From Halalkaliarchaeum sp. AArc-CO (GTDB lineage Archaea; Halobacteriota; Halobacteria; Halobacteriales; Haloferacaceae): DNA of 64,000 nucleotides. This document shows, piece by piece, positions 8,798 through 18,103 of the stretch. Positions within the stretch are counted from its first letter, which is position 1. Each line of letters starts with the position of its first letter. Position numbers and translations under genes: made by a program. The notes under the pieces are model-generated. The model saw nothing but the letters and a program-made list of their open reading frames with translations. It had not been told where the DNA came from and ran no database searches. The DNA is taken from positions 2,914,001 to 2,978,000 of the forward strand of contig NZ_CP087723.1 in assembly GCF_024972735.1 (NCBI RefSeq). The letters are read 5' to 3'.

Positions 8798-9487
8798 ATG
8801 CGCATCTCTAGTGGGGTCCCCGGGTTCGACGATATTGTCGAGGGCGGGTTTCCCGAGGGCCGGCTCTACGTCGTCAGCGGGCCCCCCGGAAGCGGCAAAA
8901 CGACGTTTTGCGCGCAGTTCGCCGCCGAAGGGGCCAGGGCAGACGAGAAGACGCTCTTCGTCAGCATGCACGAGACGAAACGCGACATCATCGAGGACAT
9001 GGCCGGCTACGAGTTCGGGTTCGATCACGCGGTGTCGACCGACCGGATCACGTTTCTCGACGCACTGTCCTCGGACGGTCGGCGGTTCTTCGGGCAGAAG
9101 GGCGAACGTCGAAACCAAGCCAACGTCTCGAACAGACTCACCGCCTACATCGACTCCAGGGACGTCAGCCGGGTCGTCTTCGACTCGACGATGCTTCTGC
9201 ATTATCTGCTCGACGACGAGGAGGACACGGCGATCCAGTTCCTGTCGGCGCTCAAACGGACCGACGCCACGACGATTCTCATCTCCGAGATGACTGATCC
9301 GAACGCCTATTCGCGGGAACATTACCTCGCCCACGGCGTCGTCTTCATGCACAACTACCTCCAGGAGGACGGGATGGAACGGGGGATACAGGTGTTGAAG
9401 ATGCGCGGCACCGACGTCGACACCCGGATCCACGACGTCGGGTTCGGTGCCGACGGGCTCGAGGTTGGGCAGGCGAAACGCCGGTGA
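8798..9487 (+). CDS. RecA-superfamily (KaiC/RAD55-like) ATPase
   Basis: The 229-residue protein is a single RecA-like domain of the kind annotated as KaiC-like or RAD55-family in haloarchaea. Walker A is GPPGSGKTTFC near residue 30, Walker B is RVVFDSTMLLHYLL near 128, and TTILISEMTD follows. A C-terminal GIQVLKMRGTDVDTRIHDV resembles KaiC-domain ends. ATG 8798 is chosen over an earlier in-frame ATG overlapping cheW because CTTATC lies about 28 bases upstream of it. Its position between cheW and the archaellum genes, and the kinship of ArlH to KaiC, suggest a taxis or motor-assembly role. That is inference only. Confidence 0.8.
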   Translation: MRISSGVPGFDDIVEGGFPEGRLYVVSGPPGSGKTTFCAQFAAEGARADEKTLFVSMHETKRDIIEDMAGYEFGFDHAVSTDRITFLDALSSDGRRFFGQKGERRNQANVSNRLTAYIDSRDVSRVVFDSTMLLHYLLDDEEDTAIQFLSALKRTDATTILISEMTDPNAYSREHYLAHGVVFMHNYLQEDGMERGIQVLKMRGTDVDTRIHDVGFGADGLEVGQAKRR

Positions 9488-9538
9488 CTCAGCGGTTCTG
9501 GATGTCGACGTCCGTCCGACGAACAGCGGGCCCCGTCG

Positions 9539-11275
9539 TCAGATCGTCAGCAGGTTCCCCACGAGTATCCGCGTCGCGATCGCCGTCAGACAACCCAGCC
9601 ACGTGAGTAGCACGAAGTGGATGTAGCCGTTTGCGGGGTTGCCCCCGTCGATCGTGCGGATCATCACCGACGACAGCACCGCATTGAAGAGGATCACCAT
9701 GAGCAGGAGGAACTCGATGACGGGGATGTCGTAGACGCCGGCGTAGATGATCTGTCCGATGTCCATGTAATCGACGGAGAGATCCGCAGAGAGGTCCGCC
9801 AGGATGATGACGATCTCGAGGCCGATGAAGAAGGCGAACGCCGACGCTGCAGTGATCCCGTACACCAGCCCGATGAGCGTCACGGCCGACTGACGGCGCT
9901 GTTCGCGCAGCTGGTTGACCGCACTCATGTTCTTCGAAATCAGTTCGCCGAGCTGTTTGGGATCCCCGCCCATCTGCCGACCGACGAGATACATCTCGGA
10001 GAACTTCTGGATGAGATACGATCGGGTGTCGACGGTGAACTCCCGCCAGGCGCCCTCCTGGCTCAAGCGCATGTTGAGCCGGCGGTACAGCCGCTCGACC
10101 GACGGCGACAGCGCGCCGAAGTCCTTCTTTCGCAGGCTCTCGAGCACCTTCGAGGTGGTCGACTGCTTTGCGCTCTCGGTCGCGCCCAGCGCCCGGATGA
10201 AGGAGGGGAACGCCTGATCGCGGGCGGTGATCGCCTTCTCCTCGCGACGGAGAATGATCCCCGTAAGGAGCAGCGGCGTCAGGGGGACACACAGGTACAG
10301 CGGTTGCCGGACATCGTCGAGGAACCACAGCAGTCCGGGGAGGCCGGGGCCGATCCCCAGCAGTCCGGCCCCGGTGATCCAGATGAGCGCGAACGTGCTC
10401 ACTCCCCCAACCGCGAAGGCGGCGTACAGCTGTTTGTCGCGTCTGATCCGGGTTTCGGGGTGGTACCAGATCGGATCGTACGGCGACAGCGTCCGGATCG
10501 CGAGGTAAAACCCCGCCTGCACGAACGCGAACAGCACGATAACCGCTGCGACCGTCGCCGTCGGATCCGTGCCGGTGAGGATCGGCAACACGACCGCAAA
10601 CACCAGCGCGAACGTCATCGAGAGGATCATCGAGATGTACAGGTCCTTCATCACCTCGAGGTTCGCCAACGCCGACTCGTAGACGGTCTCGTAGTTCGAG
10701 AGCATCACGTCCAGTTCGGAAAGCAGGAAGTCTTCGAGCGGCTGTCCGGCGGCGACGGTGTAGCCGAGCCGGTCGAAGAAGTCCGCCATCACGTCGGAGG
10801 GGACCTCCTTCGCCCGGCGGCGGCAGGCGTCGTCGAGGCTCTGGTTCCAGGTGTCTACGAGATGGACGATCCGACCGATTTCCTCGGCTGCGACCCCGTA
10901 CTCCTCCTCGTTTGCGATCGTTCGGAACACTTCCATCCGATCGATGTTCGTCGTCGACAGCACCGTCATGTGGGTCATGACGAGATGCATCTGGTTTTCG
11001 ATGTGGGTCCGCCGGCTGTTGATGTACAGCTTGGGGTACAGCGCCGCCCCCGCAAACACGAGGGCGCCGACGAACGGGAAGATCGCCCGGATGGGGGCCG
11101 CGAACGGGAGCAGGAACGCGGCCACGACAGTGCCCGCAAGAAGCAGCGTCGACGGGAGGAGCACGTAGCCGACGTACTGCTGTTTCGGGATGTCGATCTT
11201 CTCGTAGGAGTCCAGCAGGTCCTCGGTGAACGCGACGGCGTTCGCGATCGTGGATCCTCCCTGTGACGTGGCCAT
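9539..11275 (-). CDS. arlJ: Archaellum membrane platform protein ArlJ (FlaJ)
   Basis: ArlJ is the polytopic membrane platform for archaellum assembly, related to TadC/PilC of type IV pili. The 578-residue protein has hydrophobic blocks near residues 45-90, 210-265, 285-345 and at the end, and two cytoplasmic T2SSF-like regions (GYTVAAGQPLEDFLLSE and the later QKFSEMYLVGRQMGGDPKQL). It begins MATSQGGSTIANAVAF one base downstream of the arlI stop. The order arlI-arlJ and this length are standard for haloarchaea. Confidence 0.95.
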   Translation of the reverse strand: MATSQGGSTIANAVAFTEDLLDSYEKIDIPKQQYVGYVLLPSTLLLAGTVVAAFLLPFAAPIRAIFPFVGALVFAGAALYPKLYINSRRTHIENQMHLVMTHMTVLSTTNIDRMEVFRTIANEEEYGVAAEEIGRIVHLVDTWNQSLDDACRRRAKEVPSDVMADFFDRLGYTVAAGQPLEDFLLSELDVMLSNYETVYESALANLEVMKDLYISMILSMTFALVFAVVLPILTGTDPTATVAAVIVLFAFVQAGFYLAIRTLSPYDPIWYHPETRIRRDKQLYAAFAVGGVSTFALIWITGAGLLGIGPGLPGLLWFLDDVRQPLYLCVPLTPLLLTGIILRREEKAITARDQAFPSFIRALGATESAKQSTTSKVLESLRKKDFGALSPSVERLYRRLNMRLSQEGAWREFTVDTRSYLIQKFSEMYLVGRQMGGDPKQLGELISKNMSAVNQLREQRRQSAVTLIGLVYGITAASAFAFFIGLEIVIILADLSADLSVDYMDIGQIIYAGVYDIPVIEFLLLMVILFNAVLSSVMIRTIDGGNPANGYIHFVLLTWLGCLTAIATRILVGNLLTI

Positions 11276-11276
11276 G

Positions 11277-12947
11277 TTAGACGTTCCGGTGCATGTCGAA
11301 CGGTAGCCCCTCGACGCCGTCGCGCTGGAAGGCGTCGATCGTCTCGTTCACCTCGTGGTAGCCGAGGATCCCCTCCTGGATCATCCGCTCGACGAGTTCG
11401 GCGCGGAACGCCAGGTCGTCGTAGATGTCGCGGGTGTCGGCGTAGCCGAGCAGCGTCGCGATCTGCTCTTCGAGCACGTAGGAGTTGTTCATTCCCTGGA
11501 AGACGATCTCGTCCTCGACGGGGTCCCAGGAGAACACCTCGCGGGTGATGACGCCGTCCATCTGCTTCGAGTAGCCCTCGATCTCCTGGACGCTTGTCAC
11601 TCGGCGCAACACCTGGTCGCCCTGCTTGACCCGGTTTTGAAACAGCGCGACGTCGGCGTTGTCCATGAACGTCTCGGGGACGTTGATCGGGTCGGAGGTG
11701 AACCGCTGGATCATCGAGACGATGTCGGAGGCGTGGAACGTCAACATCACCGGGTGGCCGGTCTGGGCCGCCTGGAACGCCATCCGCCCCTCCGCGCCGC
11801 GGACCTCCCCGACGATGATGTAATCCGGACGGGAGCGCAGCGCCGCCGCCACGAGGTCGAACATGTCGACGTCCGAGGAGCCCTCACCGGCCCCCTCACG
11901 GGTGAGCAGCTGCTGCCAGGTGTTGTGCGGCGGGATCACCTCGGCGGTGTCTTCTGCGGTGTAGATCTTCGAGTCGCTCGGGATGAACGACAGCGACGCG
12001 TTGAGCGTCGTCGTCTTCCCGGAGGCGGTCTCCCCGACGACGAAAACCGTCTGTTCGTTCTCGAGACACAGCCACAGGTACGCTGCGAGCTCCGGCGAGA
12101 GCGTTCCCCAATGGGTGATCTGGTTGATCGACAGCGGGGTCTCCTGGCCCTGCCGGATCGTCAGCGACGGCCCCTTCAGGGAGACGTCGTCGGAGTAGAT
12201 GATGTTGATACGCGAACCGCCCGGGAGCGTGGAGTCGACGATCGGATCCGAGTCGGAGACGGGATCGCCCATCCGTTCGCCCATGTTTCGAAGCCAGCTA
12301 TCGAACTGCTCCGGGCTGCCGAAGTCGATCGTCGTCTCGAGCATCCCGAACACGTCGTGGTCGACGTGACACTCGTGGGGACCGATGACGTGAATGTCCT
12401 CGTTCGCTGGATCGCGCATCACCGGTTCCAGCGGGCCGTAGCCGACGATATCGCGGTTCAATCGATATCGGATGTTCTCGTAGGTCTCCTTCGACACCGA
12501 GACCGTCCCCCAGTTGAGGGCCTTCTTGACGGAGTCGAGCCGGCCCGACTGCCGCGGTTCGACGTGTGTCACCTCCTCGAGTAACTCCTCGATGAGATCG
12601 TCGTACTCGGTCTCCGACTCCGGGGCAGCGTGTTGCCCGCTCACGGTCAACAGCTCGTCTTTCACCCGGTCGAGCACCTGCGACTCCGCGCCGGAAAGCT
12701 CCGGCTCGATGGCGTAGTACTTCGTGTCCTGCCCGATGTCGCCGTACACGTGACAGTAGATCGGCCCCCCGACCGGGTAGAGCACGTTCGGCCGGTCGGA
12801 CTCGTACTCGTCTTTCGCCTCTTCGATGAACTGCGGGAACTCGCCGGTGATCTGCTTGAACTTCCGCAGGTGGTCCCGGAGGTGGGGCCGCCGCATCGCT
12901 GCCTGGCGGAGTTCGTCCGACGGTTTGGTCGTCCCGTGTTCGGTCAT
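11277..12947 (-). CDS. arlI: Archaellum motor/assembly ATPase ArlI (FlaI)
   Basis: ArlI is the secretion-superfamily ATPase that drives archaellin export and rotation. The 556-residue protein has an N-terminal domain, a family DIHVIGPHECHVDHDVFGML stretch, Walker A VVGETASGKTTTLNA near residue 310, an Asp box TAEDTAEVIPP, Walker B-region DYIIVGEVRGAEG, and the His-box stretch QAAQTGHPVMLTFHASD. It lies between arlH (38 bases upstream) and arlJ (one base downstream), so the three genes are probably cotranscribed. Confidence 0.97.
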   Translation of the reverse strand: MTEHGTTKPSDELRQAAMRRPHLRDHLRKFKQITGEFPQFIEEAKDEYESDRPNVLYPVGGPIYCHVYGDIGQDTKYYAIEPELSGAESQVLDRVKDELLTVSGQHAAPESETEYDDLIEELLEEVTHVEPRQSGRLDSVKKALNWGTVSVSKETYENIRYRLNRDIVGYGPLEPVMRDPANEDIHVIGPHECHVDHDVFGMLETTIDFGSPEQFDSWLRNMGERMGDPVSDSDPIVDSTLPGGSRINIIYSDDVSLKGPSLTIRQGQETPLSINQITHWGTLSPELAAYLWLCLENEQTVFVVGETASGKTTTLNASLSFIPSDSKIYTAEDTAEVIPPHNTWQQLLTREGAGEGSSDVDMFDLVAAALRSRPDYIIVGEVRGAEGRMAFQAAQTGHPVMLTFHASDIVSMIQRFTSDPINVPETFMDNADVALFQNRVKQGDQVLRRVTSVQEIEGYSKQMDGVITREVFSWDPVEDEIVFQGMNNSYVLEEQIATLLGYADTRDIYDDLAFRAELVERMIQEGILGYHEVNETIDAFQRDGVEGLPFDMHRNV

Positions 12948-12985
12948 CGGTGGTTCGTTTCGTCGTTCTCGTCAGGTTCGGTCGG

Positions 12986-13735
12986 TCACGCGACGCTTCT
13001 GCTCTCGATTACGATTCCGGTCCCCGACCGGACGGAGTAGCCGATCGTGTCGCCGACCTGCTGTCCCATGCCCGCAAACCGCTTGACGCTGATCTGCCGG
13101 CGGACCTCGTTTCCGACCTCGATCATCTCCAGCTGCAGGAAGACGTCGGCGATCGCCCGGAACGGGCCGATCGCCTCCTCGTTGACGGTCGAGGGGTCGA
13201 ACGTCAACACGACTACCTTCCCATCCGAGATAATGTCCCTGAAAAAGGAGATGATCTCGAGGGCGGCCTGCCGCTCTTCGTTTTCCCGCACCAGCGCCTC
13301 GAAGGTCGGATCGTTCCGGAGGATGGCGTCGAAGGTGTCCAGAAAGACCACGTCCGACTGCCACATCACCTCCGCCTCCATCAACCGCTTGAGCAGTTCC
13401 TTTCGTTCGCCGTCCCCGTCCGAGAACGCCCCGCCGGAGTCGAAGTCGGCATGGAGGAACAGCAGCTGCTCGTTCAAGAGGGGCTTTACCACGTCGTAGG
13501 ACAGCGAGTGCATCTGGTCGATGAACCCCCGGACGGTGAGTTCGGTCGACAGGACGGTGGCCGAGGCGCCCTCCTGGAGCAGTCCGTAGGCGAACCGCTG
13601 TGTCATCGCGGACTTTCCGGCGCCGTAATCTCCCTCGATCAACACGATGCTTCCACGAGGGATCCCGCCGCCGAGTTCCTTGTTGAGTCGGTCGTGATCC
13701 TCCAGGCCGAGCGACAGCAGGTTGTTCCGTCCCAT
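12986..13735 (-). CDS. arlH: Archaellum KaiC-like regulator ArlH (FlaH)
   Basis: ArlH is a RecA/KaiC-like ATP-binding protein that sits under ArlI and ArlJ in the motor complex. The 249-residue protein starts [20 protein letters not shown] and has Walker [17 protein letters not shown] near residue 32. It also has [15 protein letters not shown], which holds the KaiC-like catalytic-Glu position, and a Walker B-like [12 protein letters not shown] near 125, then [11 protein letters not shown]. It lies three bases downstream of arlG. Confidence 0.95.
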   Translation of the reverse strand: MGRNNLLSLGLEDHDRLNKELGGGIPRGSIVLIEGDYGAGKSAMTQRFAYGLLQEGASATVLSTELTVRGFIDQMHSLSYDVVKPLLNEQLLFLHADFDSGGAFSDGDGERKELLKRLMEAEVMWQSDVVFLDTFDAILRNDPTFEALVRENEERQAALEIISFFRDIISDGKVVVLTFDPSTVNEEAIGPFRAIADVFLQLEMIEVGNEVRRQISVKRFAGMGQQVGDTIGYSVRSGTGIVIESRSVA

Positions 13736-13738
13736 AGT

Positions 13739-14200
13739 TCATTCCACGTGTCGGAACTGGAACGTCTCTTTCTCGCCGTTGATCGTCAGGTGGACCCGGT
13801 GGTCCCCCTCCTCGAGTCCCGTCTGAATATCTAGTCTGAGCACCTCGCTCCGGCTCCACGCGTCGTTCGGGCCGTTCACCACCTCCGTCTCGAGGTCGTC
13901 CGGCAGGACGTACTGTCCGTTGACGAGTACGTCGAGGTTCGTCCCGTCGGACGGTAAGGGCTGCGTCCCGGTGTTTTTCACGAGGAGCGTGAGCGTCTCG
14001 TCATTCGGGTCGTACACCTCGCTCCCGGAGTCGGAGATCACGGTGATGTCGGTCCGCAGTTGCTCGGATGCGTCGAGGCTGTTGTCCTCGAGTGCGGTGT
14101 TCACCCGATCGACGCCCGTCACCATGGTCCCCACGACTCCTGCGGCGATGACGAGGCTCGCGATGAAGATTACCATGTGGGAGATGGAGACGCTCGCCAT
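13739..14200 (-). CDS. arlG: Archaellum stator protein ArlG (FlaG)
   Basis: ArlG and ArlF form the pseudoperiplasmic stator that anchors the motor to the S-layer. The 153-residue protein has one N-terminal membrane helix (HMVIFIASLVIAAGVVGTMV) and then an immunoglobulin-like beta domain (ETLTLLVKNTGTQPLPSDG, DLDVLVNGQ-like strands, RVHLTINGEKETFQF). It begins one base after the arlF stop. Its N-terminus resembles archaellin, but no prepilin peptidase site is evident. Confidence 0.93.
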   Translation of the reverse strand: MASVSISHMVIFIASLVIAAGVVGTMVTGVDRVNTALEDNSLDASEQLRTDITVISDSGSEVYDPNDETLTLLVKNTGTQPLPSDGTNLDVLVNGQYVLPDDLETEVVNGPNDAWSRSEVLRLDIQTGLEEGDHRVHLTINGEKETFQFRHVE

Positions 14201-14683
14201 CTACGCTCCCTCCTCCAGTTCGACGTCGCCGCCGACGGCGACGCCGTACTCCGTGACGACGGTGATCCGGTCACCCTCGCTCACCTCGATCCCGTCCACG
14301 TCGACACTGATCTGTAGCGTCTCGCCGGGGAGCCACAGCTCGGTATCCGCGTCGCCGTCGCCGCCGACGTCGCCGTCGATGGCGGTGTCGTCGCCTCCGA
14401 CCGCAACCAACTCGTTGTCGACCACCAGCGACGTCTCCGGGATCGCGAGCCCGACGGTACCGGTGTTGTTCGCCTCGACTGTGAGTGTTTCCTCCTCGTC
14501 GTCGTAGACGGCGTCGACGAACTCCAGGTCGGTGTTTTGCGCCTCCAGGTGACGATCCTGGAGGTCGCTGTTTGCGGTCGCGACGCGGTCGAACCCGTTG
14601 GCCGCAACCGGGTACAGCGCCCCGACGACGACCAGGAGGCCCGCAAAGATGATCGCGGTGGACGCCGAGACGCTAATGCCCAT
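14201..14683 (-). CDS. arlF: Archaellum stator protein ArlF (FlaF)
   Basis: This is the partner of ArlG in the stator. The 160-residue protein begins MGISVSASTAIIFAGLLVVV with a membrane helix followed by a beta-rich domain (TLTVEANNTGTVGLAIPETS, GETLQISVDVDGIEVSEGDR, ITVVTEYGVAVGG). ATG 14683 is chosen because it places this signal-anchor at the N-terminus, and it overlaps the end of arlCE by 11 bases. The longer frame upstream encodes low-complexity Pro/Ala/Gly antisense to nothing recognisable and is rejected. Confidence 0.93.
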   Translation of the reverse strand: MGISVSASTAIIFAGLLVVVGALYPVAANGFDRVATANSDLQDRHLEAQNTDLEFVDAVYDDEEETLTVEANNTGTVGLAIPETSLVVDNELVAVGGDDTAIDGDVGGDGDADTELWLPGETLQISVDVDGIEVSEGDRITVVTEYGVAVGGDVELEEGA

Positions 14684-16259
14684 CGCCCCACCCCCCGGCG
14701 TGCGGCTCGGACTGGCCCGCACCGTTGCCGGACCGAGCGCCGCCGGAGGCGGAACTCCCGCCGCCCGCCCCCGGCCCACCGAAGGCGGCTCCGCTCCCGA
14801 GTTCGTCCCACCGATCGAGCAGCACCGAGTGGGCCGTCGCCCCGTTCAACTGCATGATGTATCGGAGGCTCTGTGTGTGGTGTTCGCGAGTGAGCACGTC
14901 GGTTCCGGGCTGATCGACCAGGTTCAAATCGACCCGACCGAACCCCGAAAGGAACTCGCGAAGTCCCTCGGCGACCTCCGGGGTGATCCACTCGATGCGC
15001 TCGTAGTAATTGACTGCCCGCACCGCGTCGGTGACGTCGGCGTTGGAGACTAGAAACTCCAGCCACTCCATCACGACGAGATCGCCGACGTAATCGCCCG
15101 GCAACGAGGTGAGGTACGGCTTCTCCTGGTTCGCCATCCCGCCGGTGCTGACGTACTCGAATCCGTCCTCGCCCCGTCGTCGGTTTCGCTTGCCGGCTGC
15201 CGCCGGATCCCGCCCGTTCTCCGGGTCGAACCCCTGTCCCGCCGGGGACGAACGCGGATCCTGTTTCGATTCCGGTTCGGGCCCGGCCTGTGGATCGGGC
15301 TCCGGTTCGGGCTCCGGCTCCGGTTCGGACTCGAACCCGGGCTGTGGGTCGGGTTCAGGTTCCGTTTCGAACGCCGGCTCCGATTCCTCTTCCATCTCGT
15401 TCGGGATCGGCTCGACCGACACTTCGTCGTCCGCGTCGGCTCCGTCGGCGGGATCGTCTTCCGCGCCGACGTCGTCGGCCCAGTCGGCCTCTCCGGCGTC
15501 GTACTCCTCCTTTAGCTCGCTGAAACTCTTGCCTTCGTCGTTCATGTCGGTCTCCGTGGTGTCGCTGTCGGTCGTGTCCGATTCCTCGTCGAGATCGTCA
15601 CCGAGCGCGTCGTCGAGTTCGTCGTCGAGTTCGTCGTCGGGTTCGACGACGGATTCGTCGAAGAACTCGTCCGCCTCCGCGCCGGCGACTGACTCGTCGA
15701 GTTCTTCCGCTTCCTCTTCGGCGCCGGCGTCGTCGAACAGCCCGAAGTCGCCGCCCCCGCCGCCGGCGCCGTCGAACCCCTCGTCGTCGACGAACGGGTT
15801 GATCCCCCGGGTCACCATCTCGTAGATGTCCAGCAGGTTCCGGACGTCCTCCTCGATGTTCTCGACGGTTTCGGAGATCTCCTCGTTCTCCGAGCGGACC
15901 GTCGAGACGGTCGAGGAGAGCGTCGCGACCTCGTTTTCCAGTTCGTCCAGCCGGTTTTCCAGTTCGTCGGTGTCGGCCCCCTCCTCGTCGAACTCGCCGC
16001 CGAGTCCGTCGTCGAAGTCGTCGAACTCGCCGCCGAGGCCGTCGCCGAACTCGTCGCCGCCGAGGCCGTCCCCGCCGAGGTCGTCGCCACCGAGGCCGTC
16101 GTCGCCGAACCCTCCGTCGTCGCCGAGTGGGTCGCCGTCCCCGTCGTCGCCGTCCTCTCCGTCGAGGAGACGGTCGAGGATACTGGCCCCGACGAGTCCG
16201 AGCGTGGCCGCCAGCCACGCGACGGTCGGCGCGGCCACGACCGGCGTTTCGATACCCAT
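14673..16259 (-). CDS. arlCE: Archaellum switch-complex protein ArlCE (FlaC/FlaE fusion)
   Basis: ArlC/D/E proteins form the cytoplasmic ring that receives taxis signals through CheF/CheY. The 528-residue protein begins MGIETPVVAAPTVAWLAATL, has a Gly-Asp-rich region of about 80 residues, and a predicted coiled coil near residues 100-150 (ELENRLDELENEVATLSSTV). A long acidic linker follows, with alternating Pro-Glu repeats, then the FlaE domain near the end (PYLTSLPGDYVGDLVVMEWL, YYERIEWITPEVAEGLREFL). ATG 16259 has a CTTATAT box 28 bases upstream. No separate arlD is seen, so this gene may supply all C/D/E functions here. Confidence 0.92.
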   Translation of the reverse strand: MGIETPVVAAPTVAWLAATLGLVGASILDRLLDGEDGDDGDGDPLGDDGGFGDDGLGGDDLGGDGLGGDEFGDGLGGEFDDFDDGLGGEFDEEGADTDELENRLDELENEVATLSSTVSTVRSENEEISETVENIEEDVRNLLDIYEMVTRGINPFVDDEGFDGAGGGGGDFGLFDDAGAEEEAEELDESVAGAEADEFFDESVVEPDDELDDELDDALGDDLDEESDTTDSDTTETDMNDEGKSFSELKEEYDAGEADWADDVGAEDDPADGADADDEVSVEPIPNEMEEESEPAFETEPEPDPQPGFESEPEPEPEPEPDPQAGPEPESKQDPRSSPAGQGFDPENGRDPAAAGKRNRRRGEDGFEYVSTGGMANQEKPYLTSLPGDYVGDLVVMEWLEFLVSNADVTDAVRAVNYYERIEWITPEVAEGLREFLSGFGRVDLNLVDQPGTDVLTREHHTQSLRYIMQLNGATAHSVLLDRWDELGSGAAFGGPGAGGGSSASGGARSGNGAGQSEPHAGGWGDGH

Positions 16260-16356
16260 TACCTGAGCAGACCGCGCACGCTCACTTATATGCACCCCCG
16301 CAGCTATCAACAGTGATATTCGTTGTCGGCGACAGTACTGACTGCCAGTTTCCCAC

Positions 16357-16875
16357 TTAAAGTGTTCGTTCGAATCCGTCGGCGGCACGGACACGGAGCG
16401 ATCCGTCGGGTTCGAACCGGATCGTCCGCCCGACGTCGCCGCCGACGTCGGAGCCGACGATCGGGATCGACCGCGCCTCGAGTTCCGCCTTCGCCGCCTC
16501 GACGTTCCGCGGACCCACCGGATCGTCGCCCAGGTCGATCATCTCGCTGCCGCCGACGAGCCGAGCCTCGAGCCCGGTCGGGTCGCCGCCGGCCTTCCGG
16601 ATCCGGTCGAGCAGGCTCTCGATCCCCGAATCGACGTACTTGGCGGCGGAGGCGGTCGGCGGCGCCTGTGCGTCCCGGTCGGGCAGCATCGCGTGGAGCA
16701 GTCCTCTGGCGTCGGTTTCCGGATCGTACAGGGCGACGGCGACACAGGAGCCGAGCCCGCTCGTGGTCAGCGTCTCCCCGTTGGTCGCGACGGCGTGTTC
16801 GGCGATCCCGACCGCGATACGTTCCGGGCCGCCGTGAACTCGCGGTTCGCCGGGCGGGGTCGGTCGTCTGGTCAC
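16357..16875 (-). CDS. cheD: Receptor glutamine deamidase CheD
   Basis: CheD deamidates receptor glutamines and binds CheC. The 172-residue protein has the family core: IAVGIAEHAVATNGETLTTS, GLGSCVAVALYD with the catalytic Cys, GLLHAMLP with the catalytic His 17 residues later, and RLVGGSEM. The GTG at 16875 is chosen because the ATG at 16953 would give 68 bases of overlap with cheC, while GTG leaves 10 bases after the cheC stop. The start is not certain. Confidence 0.92.
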   Translation of the reverse strand: MTRRPTPPGEPRVHGGPERIAVGIAEHAVATNGETLTTSGLGSCVAVALYDPETDARGLLHAMLPDRDAQAPPTASAAKYVDSGIESLLDRIRKAGGDPTGLEARLVGGSEMIDLGDDPVGPRNVEAAKAELEARSIPIVGSDVGGDVGRTIRFEPDGSLRVRAADGFERTL

Positions 16876-16885
16876 GGTCGGCGCC

Positions 16886-18100
16886 TCACCGTCCTTCGAG
16901 GGCGGACAGCGCGGCGGCGAGCTCCCGTTCGTTCGGGAGCGCGTAGATGTCACAGGTCGCCGCCACGCCCGCGGTTTCGATGGTCGCGTCGATCACGAAG
17001 CCGTACTCCTGTCGCCGTCCGAGTCGGGTGACAAGGGGACTCATCACCGCCGAACCCATGTCGTTGACGTAGTTCGGCGGGGTGTGTTCGATCGTGGTTT
17101 CGAGCACGTTTGCCCAGCTGTCGATGAAGCCGCTGGTCATCACGTTCCCCAGCTCCGAGAGGGCGTTTTGCGCCATCTCGCCCAGCGGCTCGCCGGGCTC
17201 CATCGGCAACATCGCCCCGGCGATCCGGGCGGCGTCCCGTTCCTCGAAGAGAATCGCGAGATACCCCCCGATGTCGCCCTCCAGCTCGAAGACGGTGCCG
17301 GCCCGGCGGGCGTCGCCGATCTCGGTCGGGAGATCCGAAAGCGCGACGAACCGGAGCCGGCTCACCTCGACGCTGGTGTCCAGTCCCGTCATGGCGGCGA
17401 CGTTGCCGGCGGCGTTCTCGGAGCCGCGTTTTGCAAGCGACGCGAACGTCGACAGCGACTCGTAGGGGATCGACGTCGTCTGTTGCCCGTCGGCGTGAGC
17501 TGTGGCGTCAGCGTCGGCGGACGCTTCGGCAGCCGGCCCGACAGGGGTGGGAGAGCTGTTCAACAGTTTCCGGAACGGATCCGACTCCGGAAGCATGTAG
17601 ATCGCAAAGCCCAGGTCGTCCGACAGCGCCTCCAGCCGGCTCTCGAAGAGGAACACCCCGTCGTCGGCCTGTGCGCCGTGGGGGAGCACGGCGGCACCTT
17701 CCGCCTCGATGTACCGGGGTGGGGTCATGTCGATGCCGGTCTCGAGGTAGTTCGCCCAGCCGTCGAGGAAGCCGCCGAGTGCGATGTTGCCGAGTTCGGA
17801 GATCACGCTTTTGCCCATCGACTCCCCGCCGGGCAACAGCGCGGTCACCTCCTCGGCGGCGTCGGCGTCGAACGCGAGGACGGCCTCGCCCTCGATCCCG
17901 CCCCGGAGGCCGACGCTCACGCCGACCGACTGGCGGTTTTTAAAGGAGTCGGCGAGGTCGGCGCCGGTCGCGAGACTCGCGCCGGTGACCTCCACCCGGA
18001 GGTCGGTGCCCGTCAACTCGGCGAGCGCGCTTGCGGCCCTGTCTGCGCCCCGATCCGCGAGCCGGCTGTAGGCGCCCAGCGCCCGGACGTCGATGCGCAT
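16886..18100 (-). CDS. cheC: Double-domain CheC phosphatase
   Basis: CheC removes phosphate from CheY-P and partners CheD. This 404-residue protein contains two CheC domains. Domain 1 (about 1-195) has VISELGNIALGGFLDGWANY followed by DMTPP. Domain 2 (about 220-404) has ALSELGNVMTSGFIDSWANV followed by EHTPP. Each keeps the Glu-x-x-Asn phosphatase residues and the downstream Pro. A short Ala/Asp-rich linker joins them. It begins three bases after cheY ends and is followed by cheD, so enzyme, target and partner are adjacent. Confidence 0.93.
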   Translation of the reverse strand: MRIDVRALGAYSRLADRGADRAASALAELTGTDLRVEVTGASLATGADLADSFKNRQSVGVSVGLRGGIEGEAVLAFDADAAEEVTALLPGGESMGKSVISELGNIALGGFLDGWANYLETGIDMTPPRYIEAEGAAVLPHGAQADDGVFLFESRLEALSDDLGFAIYMLPESDPFRKLLNSSPTPVGPAAEASADADATAHADGQQTTSIPYESLSTFASLAKRGSENAAGNVAAMTGLDTSVEVSRLRFVALSDLPTEIGDARRAGTVFELEGDIGGYLAILFEERDAARIAGAMLPMEPGEPLGEMAQNALSELGNVMTSGFIDSWANVLETTIEHTPPNYVNDMGSAVMSPLVTRLGRRQEYGFVIDATIETAGVAATCDIYALPNERELAAALSALEGR

Positions 18101-18103
18101 CGA

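Noticed and set aside
9617-11266. Long plus-strand frame of 549 residues
   Set aside because: Antisense to arlJ, whose sequence and length are standard. The frame is rich in Arg, Asp and His, typical of haloarchaeal shadow frames.
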